Shown here: one piece after another, positions 42,910 to 52,010 of the stretch | How the letters are laid out: the number at the start of each line of letters is the position of its first letter | Numbering within the stretch: position 1 is the first letter of the stretch | DNA from: Chryseobacterium sp. ZHDP1 | Lineage (GTDB): Bacteria > Bacteroidota > Bacteroidia > Flavobacteriales > Weeksellaceae | Reading direction: 5' to 3' | Assembly: GCF_018603435.1 (NCBI RefSeq) | Contig: NZ_CP075682.1 | Location: 2,232,001-2,296,000, forward strand | DNA: 64,000 nucleotides | The notes under the pieces: generated by a model | Told to the model about the DNA's origin: nothing | The model's database searches: none | Seen by the model: only the letters and a program-made list of their open reading frames with translations | Position numbers and translations under genes: made by a program

Positions 42910-43332
42910 ATGAAAAAACATTACATTTTTCTTTACCTCCTTTTGTTCCCGATAGTTTCCTTTGCACAGGATATTAAATTCAAGAAAGACAAAGTACTAA
43001 TCGACGGCAAAGAGGCTTTTAATACCGAAAGAGCCGGAACGTTTGGTGCTGCGGGTTACGATATATCTCCTTTAGATTCAACTAAGCCTTTCCTTTCCCT
43101 AATATCCAATAATGGCGGAACTCATATGGAACTATCTGATGATTACGTTATCATAAGATTTTTAACCGTGGGGAAAAATCTTGAAATTTCCGGTGGAGAT
43201 ATCAGGAAAGCTTTAAAATTATTACTTAAAAATGAAGTTATTGTAAACGGAAAACTTGATGAATCGAAAATTGATATTTTCATCAGCAATTACGATGAAA
43301 ACATTTCAGGAAGAACATTAATCAGAAGATAA
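42910..43332 (+). CDS. Exported protein of unknown function
   Basis: The 140-residue protein has a signal peptide (MKKHYIFLYLLLFPIVSFAQ). The mature part has an AGTFGAAGYDISPLDSTKPFLSL segment and no cysteine. It ends in a strong terminator at 43357. It is flanked by SymE-like copy 4 and the SymE pseudogene. No family was recognised. Confidence 0.6.
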   Translation: MKKHYIFLYLLLFPIVSFAQDIKFKKDKVLIDGKEAFNTERAGTFGAAGYDISPLDSTKPFLSLISNNGGTHMELSDDYVIIRFLTVGKNLEISGGDIRKALKLLLKNEVIVNGKLDESKIDIFISNYDENISGRTLIRR

Positions 43333-43356
43333 TTGATTATCAAACTTAATAGATAC

Positions 43357-43386
43357 CCGCTCTACAAAAGGTAGAGCGGTTTTTTT
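43357..43386 (+). terminator. Intrinsic terminator
   Basis: CCGCTCTAC pairs with GTAGAGCGG around a short AAAAG loop, followed by a run of T residues. Confidence 0.8.
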
Positions 43387-43433
43387 ATATTTGATAACAG
43401 ATTATATCTTCAGATATGCATTAAAAAAATTAT

Positions 43434-43547
43434 CCCGAAATCCGCATCAGAGGAAAATGGCTCGATAAAATAGGCTTCTGAAAAGGAAAAATGGTGAATA
43501 TTCAGCAAAAGAAAAATAAACTGATTATTACCGTTGATGAGTTATAA
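43434..43547 (+). pseudogene. SymE-like pseudogene
   Basis: The frame reads PEIRIRGKWLDKIGF, then a stop (TGA where intact copies have GGA), then KGKMVNIQQKKNKLIITV and DEL. The first 22 codons are missing. One base change explains the internal stop. Confidence 0.8.
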
Positions 43548-43701
43548 ATATGATATGATGTATTTGTTATTCGCAACATTTAATTATAAAATTCAATCAT
43601 AAAAAACTCAAATTTTGCACTCTTTTTGGTTAAATACTTTCCGTACCTTTGATTATATCTGAAATTTCAGGAAATTATTCATCATCAATAAACATCACAG
43701 C

Positions 43702-44304
43702 ATGAAAATACTCATCATTGGCGGTAACGGAACCATCGGAAAAACAGTAGCAGCACATTTTAAAGAGAACAACGAAGTTGTAATTGCTGGAAGAAATTCC
43801 GGAGATGTAACGGTGGATATTGCAGACAGCGATTCCATTAAAGAAATGTTCGAAAAAACAGGAAAACTGGATGCCATCATCTGTATCGCCGGTGAAGCAA
43901 AATGGGCTGATTTCAAAGACCTTACCGAAGAAGATTATTATATCGGACTGAAAAACAAACTGATGGGACAGGTTAATCTCGTCCGTATCGGAAAAGATTA
44001 TCTGAATTCCAATGGTTCTATCACCTTATCTACAGGAATTTTAGCGGATGATCCGGTTGTTCAGACTGCAAGTGCAGCAATGGTGAACGGCGGAATTCAC
44101 AGCTTTGTACAGGCGGCAGCGCTGGAACTGGAAAACGGAATCAGACTGAACGTTGTCTCTTCCGGAATGGTGGAAGACGCTTATGAAAAATACAGAGATT
44201 ATTTTCCGGGACACAACCCTATTCCCATGAAAAAAGTCATCAATGGTTACGTAAGAAGCGTAAACGGAAAAGGAAACGGCGAAGTCATCAGAATTTATAA
44301 CTAA
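43702..44304 (+). CDS. SDR-fold protein lacking the YxxxK motif
   Basis: The 200-residue protein has a clear NAD(P)-binding start (ILIIGGNGTIGKTVAAHF) and the Ser region ITLSTGILADDP. The place of the catalytic Tyr and Lys reads TASAAMVNGG, so both are absent. A small subgroup of SDR-fold proteins shares this change. It may bind cofactor without standard catalysis. The DUF1569 gene follows 16 bases downstream. Confidence 0.78.
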   Translation: MKILIIGGNGTIGKTVAAHFKENNEVVIAGRNSGDVTVDIADSDSIKEMFEKTGKLDAIICIAGEAKWADFKDLTEEDYYIGLKNKLMGQVNLVRIGKDYLNSNGSITLSTGILADDPVVQTASAAMVNGGIHSFVQAAALELENGIRLNVVSSGMVEDAYEKYRDYFPGHNPIPMKKVINGYVRSVNGKGNGEVIRIYN

Positions 44305-44320
44305 AAAAATATAAGGTTGA

Positions 44321-44782
44321 ATGATGAATAAACTGCCGAAATATTTAAATGATCTCGAAGAAAAAATCTCAAAACACGCTGTTTCAAATCCTGAAATTTC
44401 GAAATCAACTGTAGGATGGCAAATCGAACATATTCTGCTGACAATTAATGCCATCATTGAAAACATAGAAAAATCTGATCCCAAAAATTATAAATGGAGC
44501 TTTAAGCTTTCGAAAATTATGGTTTTTGCTTTGAATAAAATTCCGCGAGGTCGCGCAAAATCCCCAAAAGTAGTGACTCCGGGACATTATGATGAGCAGA
44601 CTTTGGAGCAGCATTTGCAATTCACCAAAACGAAAATCAGGCAACTGGAAAATCTTAATCCTGATAAATATTTTAATCATCCTTTTTTCGGAGATTTAAA
44701 ACTGAAAAAGGCAATTAAATTTCTGGAAATACACACGAATCATCATGTGGAAATAATTAATGATATTTTGAAGAGTAAATGA
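44321..44782 (+). CDS. DUF1569 (DinB-like) protein
   Basis: The 153-residue protein matches DUF1569: VGWQIEHILLTINAI, VVTPGHYDEQTLEQHL, NHPFFGDLKLKKAIKFLEIHTNHHVEII. Four-helix bundle proteins of this type can bind a metal through these His residues. A role in thiol-dependent reactions is assumed for the superfamily, not shown here. The stop overlaps the next start by 4 bases. An alternative start is one codon downstream. Confidence 0.8.
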   Translation: MMNKLPKYLNDLEEKISKHAVSNPEISKSTVGWQIEHILLTINAIIENIEKSDPKNYKWSFKLSKIMVFALNKIPRGRAKSPKVVTPGHYDEQTLEQHLQFTKTKIRQLENLNPDKYFNHPFFGDLKLKKAIKFLEIHTNHHVEIINDILKSK

Positions 44783-45303
44783 CGAATAACAATCAACTCT
44801 TCCACATTATCTGGACAACTTATAATGAATATCCTGTTTGGGATAGAAACGGCTGTTGGAAAAAACTTACTGATACTTACTCGAAATTACGCCACCAGAA
44901 TATAAGCTGCACATTATCCCACAATTTACCCGATGAATATATCAATAAAACACCACAAAACAACAGGATTCTTTTACAGGAAAAATCTATAAACCAATTG
45001 CGGCTTGATATTCATGAACTTTGCAGAGAAAACAGCGACAGAGTAATTGACGGACTTGAAATTAAAGCGCTTCATATTAATGAATCAAAAGTTGAAATAG
45101 TCGTGCTTTCGAATATAAAAGTACTCAATCAGAAAATTTCAAGACTGAAAAGCAAAACCTCTTCTGTCCTGTTAAGTTCAAAATATACCGAAGAATTTTC
45201 CGGAAACAAAATCTGGGGAAAAGGTTTTTGGTATTCAATGATTTTAAACAAAGAAGATTTGGCGATTGCAATGATACAGAATGGTTTTTCTAAAGAATTT
45301 TGA
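44779..45303 (+). CDS. REP-transposase-like (Y1/RAYT) protein without catalytic residues
   Basis: The 174-residue protein follows the Y1 transposase/RAYT plan: FHIIWTTYNEYPVWD at the start, KALHINESKVEIVVLS where the HUH motif should be, then ISRLKSKTSSVLL and KIWGKGFWYSMILNKEDLAIAMI. The His-x-His pair is replaced by Ser-Lys-Val-Glu, and the expected Tyr in the last helix is missing. It is coupled to DUF1569 by a 4-base overlap. It is probably a domesticated, inactive relative. Confidence 0.6.
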   Translation: MTNNNQLFHIIWTTYNEYPVWDRNGCWKKLTDTYSKLRHQNISCTLSHNLPDEYINKTPQNNRILLQEKSINQLRLDIHELCRENSDRVIDGLEIKALHINESKVEIVVLSNIKVLNQKISRLKSKTSSVLLSSKYTEEFSGNKIWGKGFWYSMILNKEDLAIAMIQNGFSKEF

Positions 45304-45720
45304 GGAATATGGATTAATTATAAGATTTAATCTGGAAAATAAAACCTACCACACCCAAGAACTTATAGAATTGAAAATGAATAAATAAGCATTATTTAAA
45401 ATTATAAATAGCTGAATTTAACGTTGGAAATTAACCTGATTTCCACTTATTCAATTTGCGGATTTGTAAAGTAAATTCTATATTTGCCGAAATCAAAAAC
45501 TAAAAACCGTTGAAATATTTAAATTATACCACAAAAATTACTTTTTATTTGTAAAAGTGTTATTCTATATTTTAACACTTAAAGACACAAGAAAAATTTC
45601 ATTTAAAATCTACCGCTTACAGTCAGTCATATCCTTTATAAAAAAGATCCGTTAAAAGATTAAAAAACACAAAGTCAGAATTTTAAATTCTTAAAAAGAC
45701 CAACATTTAAATAAAACATA
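45304..45720 (+). other. Intergenic region with a promoter and long leader
   Basis: TATATTTG at 45479-45486 is preceded by TTG at 45456-45458 with a 20-base spacer, so the transcript for the gene at 45721 may start near 45493 with a leader of about 230 bases. No gene is seen in the region. Confidence 0.5.
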
Positions 45721-46254
45721 ATGACCAAACAATTAAAGTTTGCAGTTGTATTATTACTAACAGTTGCAAGCATGAATGCAAATGCTCAGAAAAAAGCACC
45801 TGCAAAAGCTACAAAGCCTTCTACAGAAAGCAAATCTTCAAAACCAAGCAAGCAGGAAACAATGGATTGGATAGCCGGAAAAATGAAGGAAAACCTAGGA
45901 TCATACAGAACATTTGTTTCTTATTCCGACGGAAAATTTGTCTATAAAAAGCCATATGAAAGAGAAAACAACTTCTGCACAACAACGATTGACCTTAATA
46001 AAATTACAGGAATGAATTCTGAATATTCAGACGATTTCTATGTAACAGGAAAAGGCTGCCTATCAGTTATTTGTGATGGTGAAAAGAATGCTACACAGAA
46101 TCAGGTATTTTCCATAAGCGGTCCTAACTATAATGACTATTCAGCTCCGTTCAATTTTACCCCGGATCAGATTTTGGTAGAAAGATTAAAAAAAGCGGTT
46201 ACGACTTTAATTGAATACAACGGATCAAAGAAAGAAGAAGGAGAAGCCTTTTAA
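45721..46254 (+). CDS. Exported protein of unknown function
   Basis: The 177-residue protein has a signal peptide ending MNANAQ, then a Lys/Ser/Pro-rich linker (KKAPAKATKPSTESKSSKPS). The folded part starts near TMDWIAGKMKENLGSYRTF and contains two cysteines (NNFCTTT and GCLSVICDG). It has no family that I know. It is the first gene of a set of four secreted or membrane proteins on the same strand. Confidence 0.55.
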   Translation: MTKQLKFAVVLLLTVASMNANAQKKAPAKATKPSTESKSSKPSKQETMDWIAGKMKENLGSYRTFVSYSDGKFVYKKPYERENNFCTTTIDLNKITGMNSEYSDDFYVTGKGCLSVICDGEKNATQNQVFSISGPNYNDYSAPFNFTPDQILVERLKKAVTTLIEYNGSKKEEGEAF

Positions 46255-46288
46255 AATATCATAAACAAATATTCTTAAAATTAATAAC

Positions 46289-47032
46289 ATGAAAAATAAA
46301 TCAATTTTAGCAGCATCTTTTTTTGCTGTTTCCTTAATGCTTATCTCTTGTGGAGAAAAACCTCAAAACATAGAAATGGGAAAAGAATTCAAAGTGTATG
46401 AAAATCCCATTACCGTTTTAAAAGTAGAAGAAAGCAAAATTCTCAGAAACGACAAAGATTCTACCCTGCTTTTTGCTCCCAATGGAAAAAAGTATGTTTA
46501 TGCAGAAGTGAAAAATCCTAAAAATGAAATGATCTTCATAAAAGCTTTCAATAAAGATGTGGAGGTAAAATATGATGACGATTTATCTTTGTCAGATTAC
46601 GAACATGATATCGACAAAGGATTTACCGATGATTACTTCCTGATTGATGACAACAGCTCGATTGATAAATTAGTGATTACAGATCCATCAGAATCGCAAT
46701 TTGTTTTGACGAATCCAAAAATTACAAAATCTACTACTGCAATTTCTCCCGAAGCTCAGAAAATAGTAGACTCTTTTGCTAAAGAAATAAATCTTTTAAA
46801 TGCTTTTGCTCCATATGTAAAAGATGGTAAAGACGTTCTTTCGATCACGAAAGACGAGGGAGATTTGCCTGTTAACCGTTTGAGCATGAAAGCTGAAGTA
46901 AATTACTTTTCCCCGGATGGAAAGCTATATATCTTTAAAGTAACCGATATTATTAAAAACATAGCAAAAGTGTATACAACCTGGGAAAATGGGAAAATTA
47001 CAAGCATTGTAGTAAAGCCTCATTACAGATAA
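46289..47032 (+). CDS. Lipoprotein of unknown function
   Basis: The 247-residue protein has a lipobox (LMLISCGEKP, Cys at about 21). The mature part contains a DUF4352-like strand pattern (GKKYVYAEVKNPKNEM) followed by a C-terminal KDVLSITKDEGDLP region. It lies 34 bases after 45721-46254 and is probably co-transcribed. Confidence 0.6.
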   Translation: MKNKSILAASFFAVSLMLISCGEKPQNIEMGKEFKVYENPITVLKVEESKILRNDKDSTLLFAPNGKKYVYAEVKNPKNEMIFIKAFNKDVEVKYDDDLSLSDYEHDIDKGFTDDYFLIDDNSSIDKLVITDPSESQFVLTNPKITKSTTAISPEAQKIVDSFAKEINLLNAFAPYVKDGKDVLSITKDEGDLPVNRLSMKAEVNYFSPDGKLYIFKVTDIIKNIAKVYTTWENGKITSIVVKPHYR

Positions 47033-47060
47033 TAAAGCAGATATTAATAAAAAATAGAGT

Positions 47061-47366
47061 ATGAAATTAGGAAGATTATTTGGAATTCTTGCTATTCTGG
47101 GAGGAGGTTATGTTACTTACATGGGATATGAAATGATGCAAACCACAGGATCGGTTTTTAAGTTTGTAATAGCAGCGCCGGTTTTTGTTTTAATTGGAAT
47201 TGCCATGTTATTTTTTCCCGGTGGGGACATTACAACAGCTGAAAGCAGGAATAAGACTAAAGATCCAAAAGTATGGATAAATGAAGCTCCGAAAAGTCAC
47301 AAAATAGCTTGGCTGGTTGCAGGAGTTGTAGGATTTATCATTTCCATGAACCTCTTTAAAATTTAA
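47061..47366 (+). CDS. Small membrane protein of unknown function
   Basis: The 101-residue protein has three hydrophobic helices (about 8-22, 33-53 and 80-97). The cytoplasmic loop DITTAESRNKTKDPKVW lies between the second and third. It is in the same transcript direction as its neighbours. No family was recognised. Confidence 0.55.
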   Translation: MKLGRLFGILAILGGGYVTYMGYEMMQTTGSVFKFVIAAPVFVLIGIAMLFFPGGDITTAESRNKTKDPKVWINEAPKSHKIAWLVAGVVGFIISMNLFKI

Positions 47367-47416
47367 ATGATAAAGTTTTTAACAAGATTTTGTTGAAATT
47401 CTATAAAACTTATACA

Positions 47417-47974
47417 ATGAAAAAAATTAATTTACTTTTACTGATTTTCGGATTCTCCTTTACGATGTTTCAGGCACAAACTTCTAAAAAAAGCATTAAT
47501 GAAAATCATTTCAAAACATCAGATCTTGTAGATCTTGACTTAAGCAGCAAAGGGTATAATGTAATTACCAAAGCTCCAAAAGGAGCCAGAATAATTCAGG
47601 ATGGAAAAGATATTGCTGTTTATGGAGGAAAATTTTTCAAAATGACCTTTTCTAAACAAGATTTTTCAAATCCATTTAATGAAGATGAAAAATACAGCAA
47701 TATTGCCGAGAAAGTAGCAGATATTAAAACATTAGCAAGTGATAAAGAAATGAATCCTGGCTTTGTAAAATTTGAAGCAGAAGATAAAAACGGTTTCCTG
47801 AACAGAAGTACAGTAGGCGGTCTATCATTTACTTATGGAGTAAAAGCCGGAGATAATGCCATTATGATCTCTGATGGTATTACTTATGATATATCACCCG
47901 ATAAATTTACAAAGTATACCGATGAAGATATAAGAGTAATGTATGAAGCTGCAAAAGCAACGGTAGCAAAATAA
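47417..47974 (+). CDS. Exported protein of unknown function
   Basis: The ATG at 47417 gives 185 residues with a signal peptide (MKKINLLLLIFGFSFTMFQA). The mature part contains KAPKGARIIQDGKDIAVYGGKFFKM, a pattern that suggests a beta-rich fold. It is the last gene of the four-gene set and ends in a terminator at 48046. Confidence 0.55.
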   Translation: MKKINLLLLIFGFSFTMFQAQTSKKSINENHFKTSDLVDLDLSSKGYNVITKAPKGARIIQDGKDIAVYGGKFFKMTFSKQDFSNPFNEDEKYSNIAEKVADIKTLASDKEMNPGFVKFEAEDKNGFLNRSTVGGLSFTYGVKAGDNAIMISDGITYDISPDKFTKYTDEDIRVMYEAAKATVAK

Positions 47975-48045
47975 TTATAAAAGTTCTAAAAAGAGTATTT
48001 TCATCAGCTCTTAGTTCTGTGAAAGTTTCAGAGTAAACAATACAG

Positions 48046-48074
48046 AATCCCGGACTTTAGGTTCGGGATTTTTT
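48046..48074 (+). terminator. Intrinsic terminator
   Basis: AATCCCG pairs with CGGGATT around an 11-base loop and is followed by T residues. Confidence 0.6.
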
Positions 48075-48201
48075 ATATCAGAATAAATGGAAATCGCAAA
48101 AACTGTTTTTCCTTTAATTGTTTTCGATATATTTGTTTTCCATATTAGTTTCTAAAATGCTAAAAAACTGATATCCGAAAATAAAATAACCAAACTCAAA
48201 T

Positions 48202-49047
48202 ATGAAAATTGCTCTTTTCTCAGACATTCACGGTAAAATTCTGTTACCTTTCAAACTTGTTGATCTTTACCAGAAAGAAACGGGCTGCAAAATTGATTTT
48301 ATCTTACAGTGCGGAGACATGGGAGCCTATCCAAACATCGAAAACCTTGATAAAGCAACGATAAACCACGCACAATACGACAGAGACGAACTCGGTTTTC
48401 ATGATGATTTCAAAAAAGAAAATCCCGAGATCAGGGCATTTTTGAATGAGCTTAATATTAACATGATCTGCGTTCGCGGAAATCATGAAGACCACGATTT
48501 TTTAGATGAACTTGAAAAAGAAAATCCTGACAAAAGCATATTTCCTATCGATATCTACGGAAGAGTTTTCGTCTGCAAATCTGGTTTAGAACAAACATTG
48601 GAATCGGAAGATGAAGTTTTACAGTTTGTTGGAATCGGAAGAATCGGAGACCGAAAAGACAGATCCGAAAAGCGCTTTATTCAGGATTACGAAAGAAAGG
48701 AAATCAGAAAACTGTTAAAAACTAAAAATACTTTTGATGTCCTGATTACTCACGACAAAGACGACAGCCAAAGCGGTTACGGAATGACTGAAATAAGACA
48801 AGTGCTGGACAATGTAATTTTCCAATATCATTTTTACGGACATACGGGAGAGCCTTTTAAAGAGGAAATAGATTCCAACTGCATCACACAGTCTATTAAA
48901 ATAAAGGAACTGGAATTCAACGAAGACGGAATATTAGAAAACGGCTGTATGATTATTCTCACAAAAGAAAAAGAAGAATTAAGCATTGAAGTTGTTGATC
49001 AGAAGCTGACAAATAAAATGACAAAATTTAACTGGAAGTCTCAGTAA
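48202..49047 (+). CDS. Calcineurin-like metallophosphoesterase
   Basis: The 281-residue protein has all five metal motifs in order: FSDIHG (8-13), QCGDMG, RGNHEDHD, ITHDKDD and YGHTGE. Such cytoplasmic enzymes cleave phosphoesters. The long acidic insert between motifs 2 and 3 is unusual. It has no evident operon partner and is followed by an immunity-like cluster. Confidence 0.85.
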   Translation: MKIALFSDIHGKILLPFKLVDLYQKETGCKIDFILQCGDMGAYPNIENLDKATINHAQYDRDELGFHDDFKKENPEIRAFLNELNINMICVRGNHEDHDFLDELEKENPDKSIFPIDIYGRVFVCKSGLEQTLESEDEVLQFVGIGRIGDRKDRSEKRFIQDYERKEIRKLLKTKNTFDVLITHDKDDSQSGYGMTEIRQVLDNVIFQYHFYGHTGEPFKEEIDSNCITQSIKIKELEFNEDGILENGCMIILTKEKEELSIEVVDQKLTNKMTKFNWKSQ

Positions 49048-49181
49048 AAGAGTATAAAAATTAGTTCAATTAAAACAAAATGGAAAGATTTTCAAACAGT
49101 ACAGAAGCTGTGATGAATGAAGCTGAAATTGAAATAGAAATCTAATCAAACCCAAACCCCATAATTAAACAAATTATAAAA

Positions 49182-50063
49182 ATGAACGCAACAGAATGGG
49201 CAAATAATTATTTCTTAACATTAGAAGAAAAACTTAAAATTCTTAATGTACATTCTTCGGTGGATAAGGTCGTAAGCATTCAGTATAAAGGATTAAATGA
49301 TTCCGAAATAGATCAAATTGAAGAGGAAATTACGTCAATGTTAAACAATGTTGTACAAACTGTTATTGATGATTATGAATTTGAAGATAATCATGAAGCC
49401 ATCAATGAAATAAAATACGATTTTGATAAAAAATTTAAATTTAACAGCTATATTAGAGCATTTTACAAAATCAGTAACGGACTGAATATCATATGGCATT
49501 CCAATCTGCATTCTTCCGGTTTGGAAAACATCCACACAAAAGATAAAAATATTGAATCTTTCTTTTCGGCAACCCCTGGAGAAGATGCTAGAGCCGATTT
49601 TGAAGGTTTCTGTGCTCTGATTCCTCTTCAGGCATTTATAGATCCTTATAAATACTCTATTGAATCTGATTTTGATTATGCAGGATATAATGAAGGGCTA
49701 AATAAGGAGGAAGGTTTACAAATGTGCTTTTTAGACTATTTCAATTATTATAACGATACAGCTGTTGTTTTATCAAAAGATGATCCCAATCTCAGCATTA
49801 TTTTAGGTGAAGACCACAGTGCATCTTATAATGATCTTACCTATTGTGACTTTGTTATTTACATGGAATTTCTACTGGCTACATTTTTTTCGGTTGAACA
49901 CAGAAGCTCTGAGTTGAAATTACCAAATAATCGAACAGAAACACTGCATGAATTTTTAAAAGAATTTGAAGAATCAGCAACAAAAGATTATAATAAAATC
50001 ATAGATTTTTTTGCTGATGAAAATATTAAGCCTGAAGATATTTTTAAAAAACCACAATATTAA
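49182..50063 (+). CDS. SUKH-like (SMI1/KNR4-type) protein, tentative
   Basis: The 293-residue acidic protein contains YIRAFYKISNGLNIIWHS, which resembles the SUKH turn (F-x-x-x-NG). The rest is poorly recognised. It heads a run of five co-directional genes up to 52010 of mostly unknown function. An immunity role is inferred. Confidence 0.45.
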   Translation: MNATEWANNYFLTLEEKLKILNVHSSVDKVVSIQYKGLNDSEIDQIEEEITSMLNNVVQTVIDDYEFEDNHEAINEIKYDFDKKFKFNSYIRAFYKISNGLNIIWHSNLHSSGLENIHTKDKNIESFFSATPGEDARADFEGFCALIPLQAFIDPYKYSIESDFDYAGYNEGLNKEEGLQMCFLDYFNYYNDTAVVLSKDDPNLSIILGEDHSASYNDLTYCDFVIYMEFLLATFFSVEHRSSELKLPNNRTETLHEFLKEFEESATKDYNKIIDFFADENIKPEDIFKKPQY

Positions 50064-50070
50064 ATCATAA

Positions 50071-50430
50071 ATGAAAAACATACAACTAATTGATCTGGAG
50101 AAGCACAGAAATTCTCAATATGAACTTATTGAAGATAAAATCTATAAAAACACAGAAGAGGACATCTATGTTTTTGCAATCAATTTCGAACTGGAAGAAG
50201 AGGAAGATTCTCAATATCCGCTTGAAGATGTTTTAGATAAATTTTACCTGCACGTTTCTGATTTTCTTGATGAAGATGCTTTTTACAGCTCAAAAAATAT
50301 CAGTCTTGAATTAGCAGGAGAATTAGCAGATGTTCAGAACGCCATTCAATCAATTATCGGAAAGAGAGTATATAATTCCGAATATATCGGAAAAGACGGA
50401 ATTACTTATTTAAAACTGGTGATAGAATAA
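50071..50430 (+). CDS. Small protein of unknown function
   Basis: This 119-residue acidic protein starts MKNIQLIDLEKHRNSQYEL, 7 bases after the preceding stop. It has a DEDAFYSSKNISLELAGELADVQNAI segment. No family was recognised. Its position suggests an operon with 49182-50063. Confidence 0.5.
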   Translation: MKNIQLIDLEKHRNSQYELIEDKIYKNTEEDIYVFAINFELEEEEDSQYPLEDVLDKFYLHVSDFLDEDAFYSSKNISLELAGELADVQNAIQSIIGKRVYNSEYIGKDGITYLKLVIE

Positions 50431-50490
50431 AATTTAATTGGAAAAATCAGCTCTATCTAAATAAAATCTACATATAAACAATCACAAAAA

Positions 50491-51042
50491 ATGAACAAAA
50501 ACTTTACAATAGACGATTTACAGGATATATGGCAGAAAGTAAGCATTCTGCACAACGGACAAACATACGGCGGACAAAACAAAAACCAAAAAATAGAATA
50601 CATCAATCACATCGGAAGTGTGGTATTTGAAATCATCAATGCTTCTAAAAATACTCCTGATTTTAATTTTGATCTTGCCATCAAATGTGCGTTTTTGCAT
50701 GACACCATAGAAGATACAGATTTCCCAGTCGAAGATCTCGAAAAAGAATATGGCAAACAAGTGAAAGAAGGTGTTCTTGCTCTCACAAAAAATACGGAAC
50801 TAGCAAAGGAACATCAAATGATCGACAGCTTAAACCGAATAAAGCAACAGCCCAAAGAAGTCTGGGCCGTTAAAATGGCAGACAGAATTTGTAATTTATA
50901 TGCTCCACCCTATTTCTGGAACGAATCAAAGAAAAAGAAATACCTTGAAGAAGCCAAAGTTATCTATGAGCATCTGAAAGAAGGTAATGAATACTTGGCT
51001 AAAAGATTATACGAAAAAATAGAGGCTTATAAAAATAAATGA
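50491..51042 (+). CDS. HD-domain protein resembling a small alarmone hydrolase
   Basis: The 183-residue protein has the metal-binding set of (p)ppGpp hydrolases: His40 (YINHIGSVV), His70-Asp71 with Glu74-Asp75 (FLHDTIEDTD), and KMADRICN at 128-135. RelA/SpoT hydrolase domains and MESH1-type enzymes share it. It could degrade (p)ppGpp or a related nucleotide. The next gene overlaps it by 4 bases. Confidence 0.78.
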   Translation: MNKNFTIDDLQDIWQKVSILHNGQTYGGQNKNQKIEYINHIGSVVFEIINASKNTPDFNFDLAIKCAFLHDTIEDTDFPVEDLEKEYGKQVKEGVLALTKNTELAKEHQMIDSLNRIKQQPKEVWAVKMADRICNLYAPPYFWNESKKKKYLEEAKVIYEHLKEGNEYLAKRLYEKIEAYKNK

Positions 51043-51449
51043 TTAAGATTGAAACACATACTCTTGCAGGACAATTTGATATTGAAATCAAGAAAAACGA
51101 AAATTTTTATACCCTTTTAATTATTGCATCCAAATCACAATATTTCAAAGATCACAATGGTAAAGTCTGGAGTGGAAAAATTATCGAAACAGAAAAGCTT
51201 TTTGAGATCACAAATCTTATAAAAGAATGTTACAGAAACCCTTCTGTTCCCAAAAGAATAACGATTCTTGACGGAAGATCTATCAAAATCAATTTAAAAG
51301 ATGATGAATCTCAAATTACATTAAAACTGATAGACATCGATGAAAACACAAACGAATCTGAACTGATACAGAAAATTAAAGAGCTTATAAACGAGGTAAT
51401 TGGTCATAGCACAACATTAAAGGATTATTTAGATGTTTTTATGTATTAG
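51039..51449 (+). CDS. Protein of unknown function, coupled to the HD protein
   Basis: The 136-residue protein starts MIKIETHTLAGQFDIEIKKN and overlaps the HD gene by 4 bases. KIKELINEVIGHSTTLKDYL forms the C-terminal helix. No family was recognised. Coupling suggests a shared task. Confidence 0.5.
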   Translation: MIKIETHTLAGQFDIEIKKNENFYTLLIIASKSQYFKDHNGKVWSGKIIETEKLFEITNLIKECYRNPSVPKRITILDGRSIKINLKDDESQITLKLIDIDENTNESELIQKIKELINEVIGHSTTLKDYLDVFMY

Positions 51450-51485
51450 CCTTCTTAAATTAATGCAAATTCATTTTATTAAATT

Positions 51486-52010
51486 ATGACATACAACGAA
51501 TTTTACAACCGCATCAACCTTAACAACAATATCGAAAAAAGAGATATGGAAACTTATCTTCTGGCTTTATTGAAGATAGTAGAACACCTAAAAGAACAAC
51601 CTTTGACAGCCGATTTATTATCGAAAATTCTAATGGATGCATTTACTTCGGAGCCGAAACAATTTGATACAGAATGGTTAAAGATTATAAAAGCGCCGGA
51701 CGAAAAAAAATTCATCAATTCAAAGACAGGTTCTTCATCCGGCGAATATGATTATACAATTGCCGTTATAAAATTTCAGATTGCAGAGCTGCATAAAATG
51801 AAAGGAAAACAGCTGGAAGATGAATGGCGTCATTTTGGAATCGATTCTGAAACTGGCAACCGATGGTATAATTTTGAACCGGATTCTATTTTGGAATGTG
51901 GCATGAGATGTTACTTAGACCACGGTGATGATGAAAGTAATGATGAAGAGTTTGAAGTAAGCTGGCTAACTCTAGGAGATTTGCTTGAAATGGGAAGAAT
52001 TTACGAATAA
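51486..52010 (+). CDS. Protein of unknown function (immunity-like context)
   Basis: This 174-residue acidic protein has a helical first half and an EDEWRHFGIDSETGNRWYNFEP segment with a SWLTLGDLLEMGRIYE end. Such pieces recall small immunity proteins of polymorphic toxin systems, but no family is assigned. It is the last gene before the AT-rich region. Confidence 0.45.
   Translation: MTYNEFYNRINLNNNIEKRDMETYLLALLKIVEHLKEQPLTADLLSKILMDAFTSEPKQFDTEWLKIIKAPDEKKFINSKTGSSSGEYDYTIAVIKFQIAELHKMKGKQLEDEWRHFGIDSETGNRWYNFEPDSILECGMRCYLDHGDDESNDEEFEVSWLTLGDLLEMGRIYE

Noticed and set aside
49080-49145. Tiny ORF MERFSNSTEAVMNEAEIEIEI
   Set aside because: It has 21 codons, low complexity and no coupling to a neighbour.
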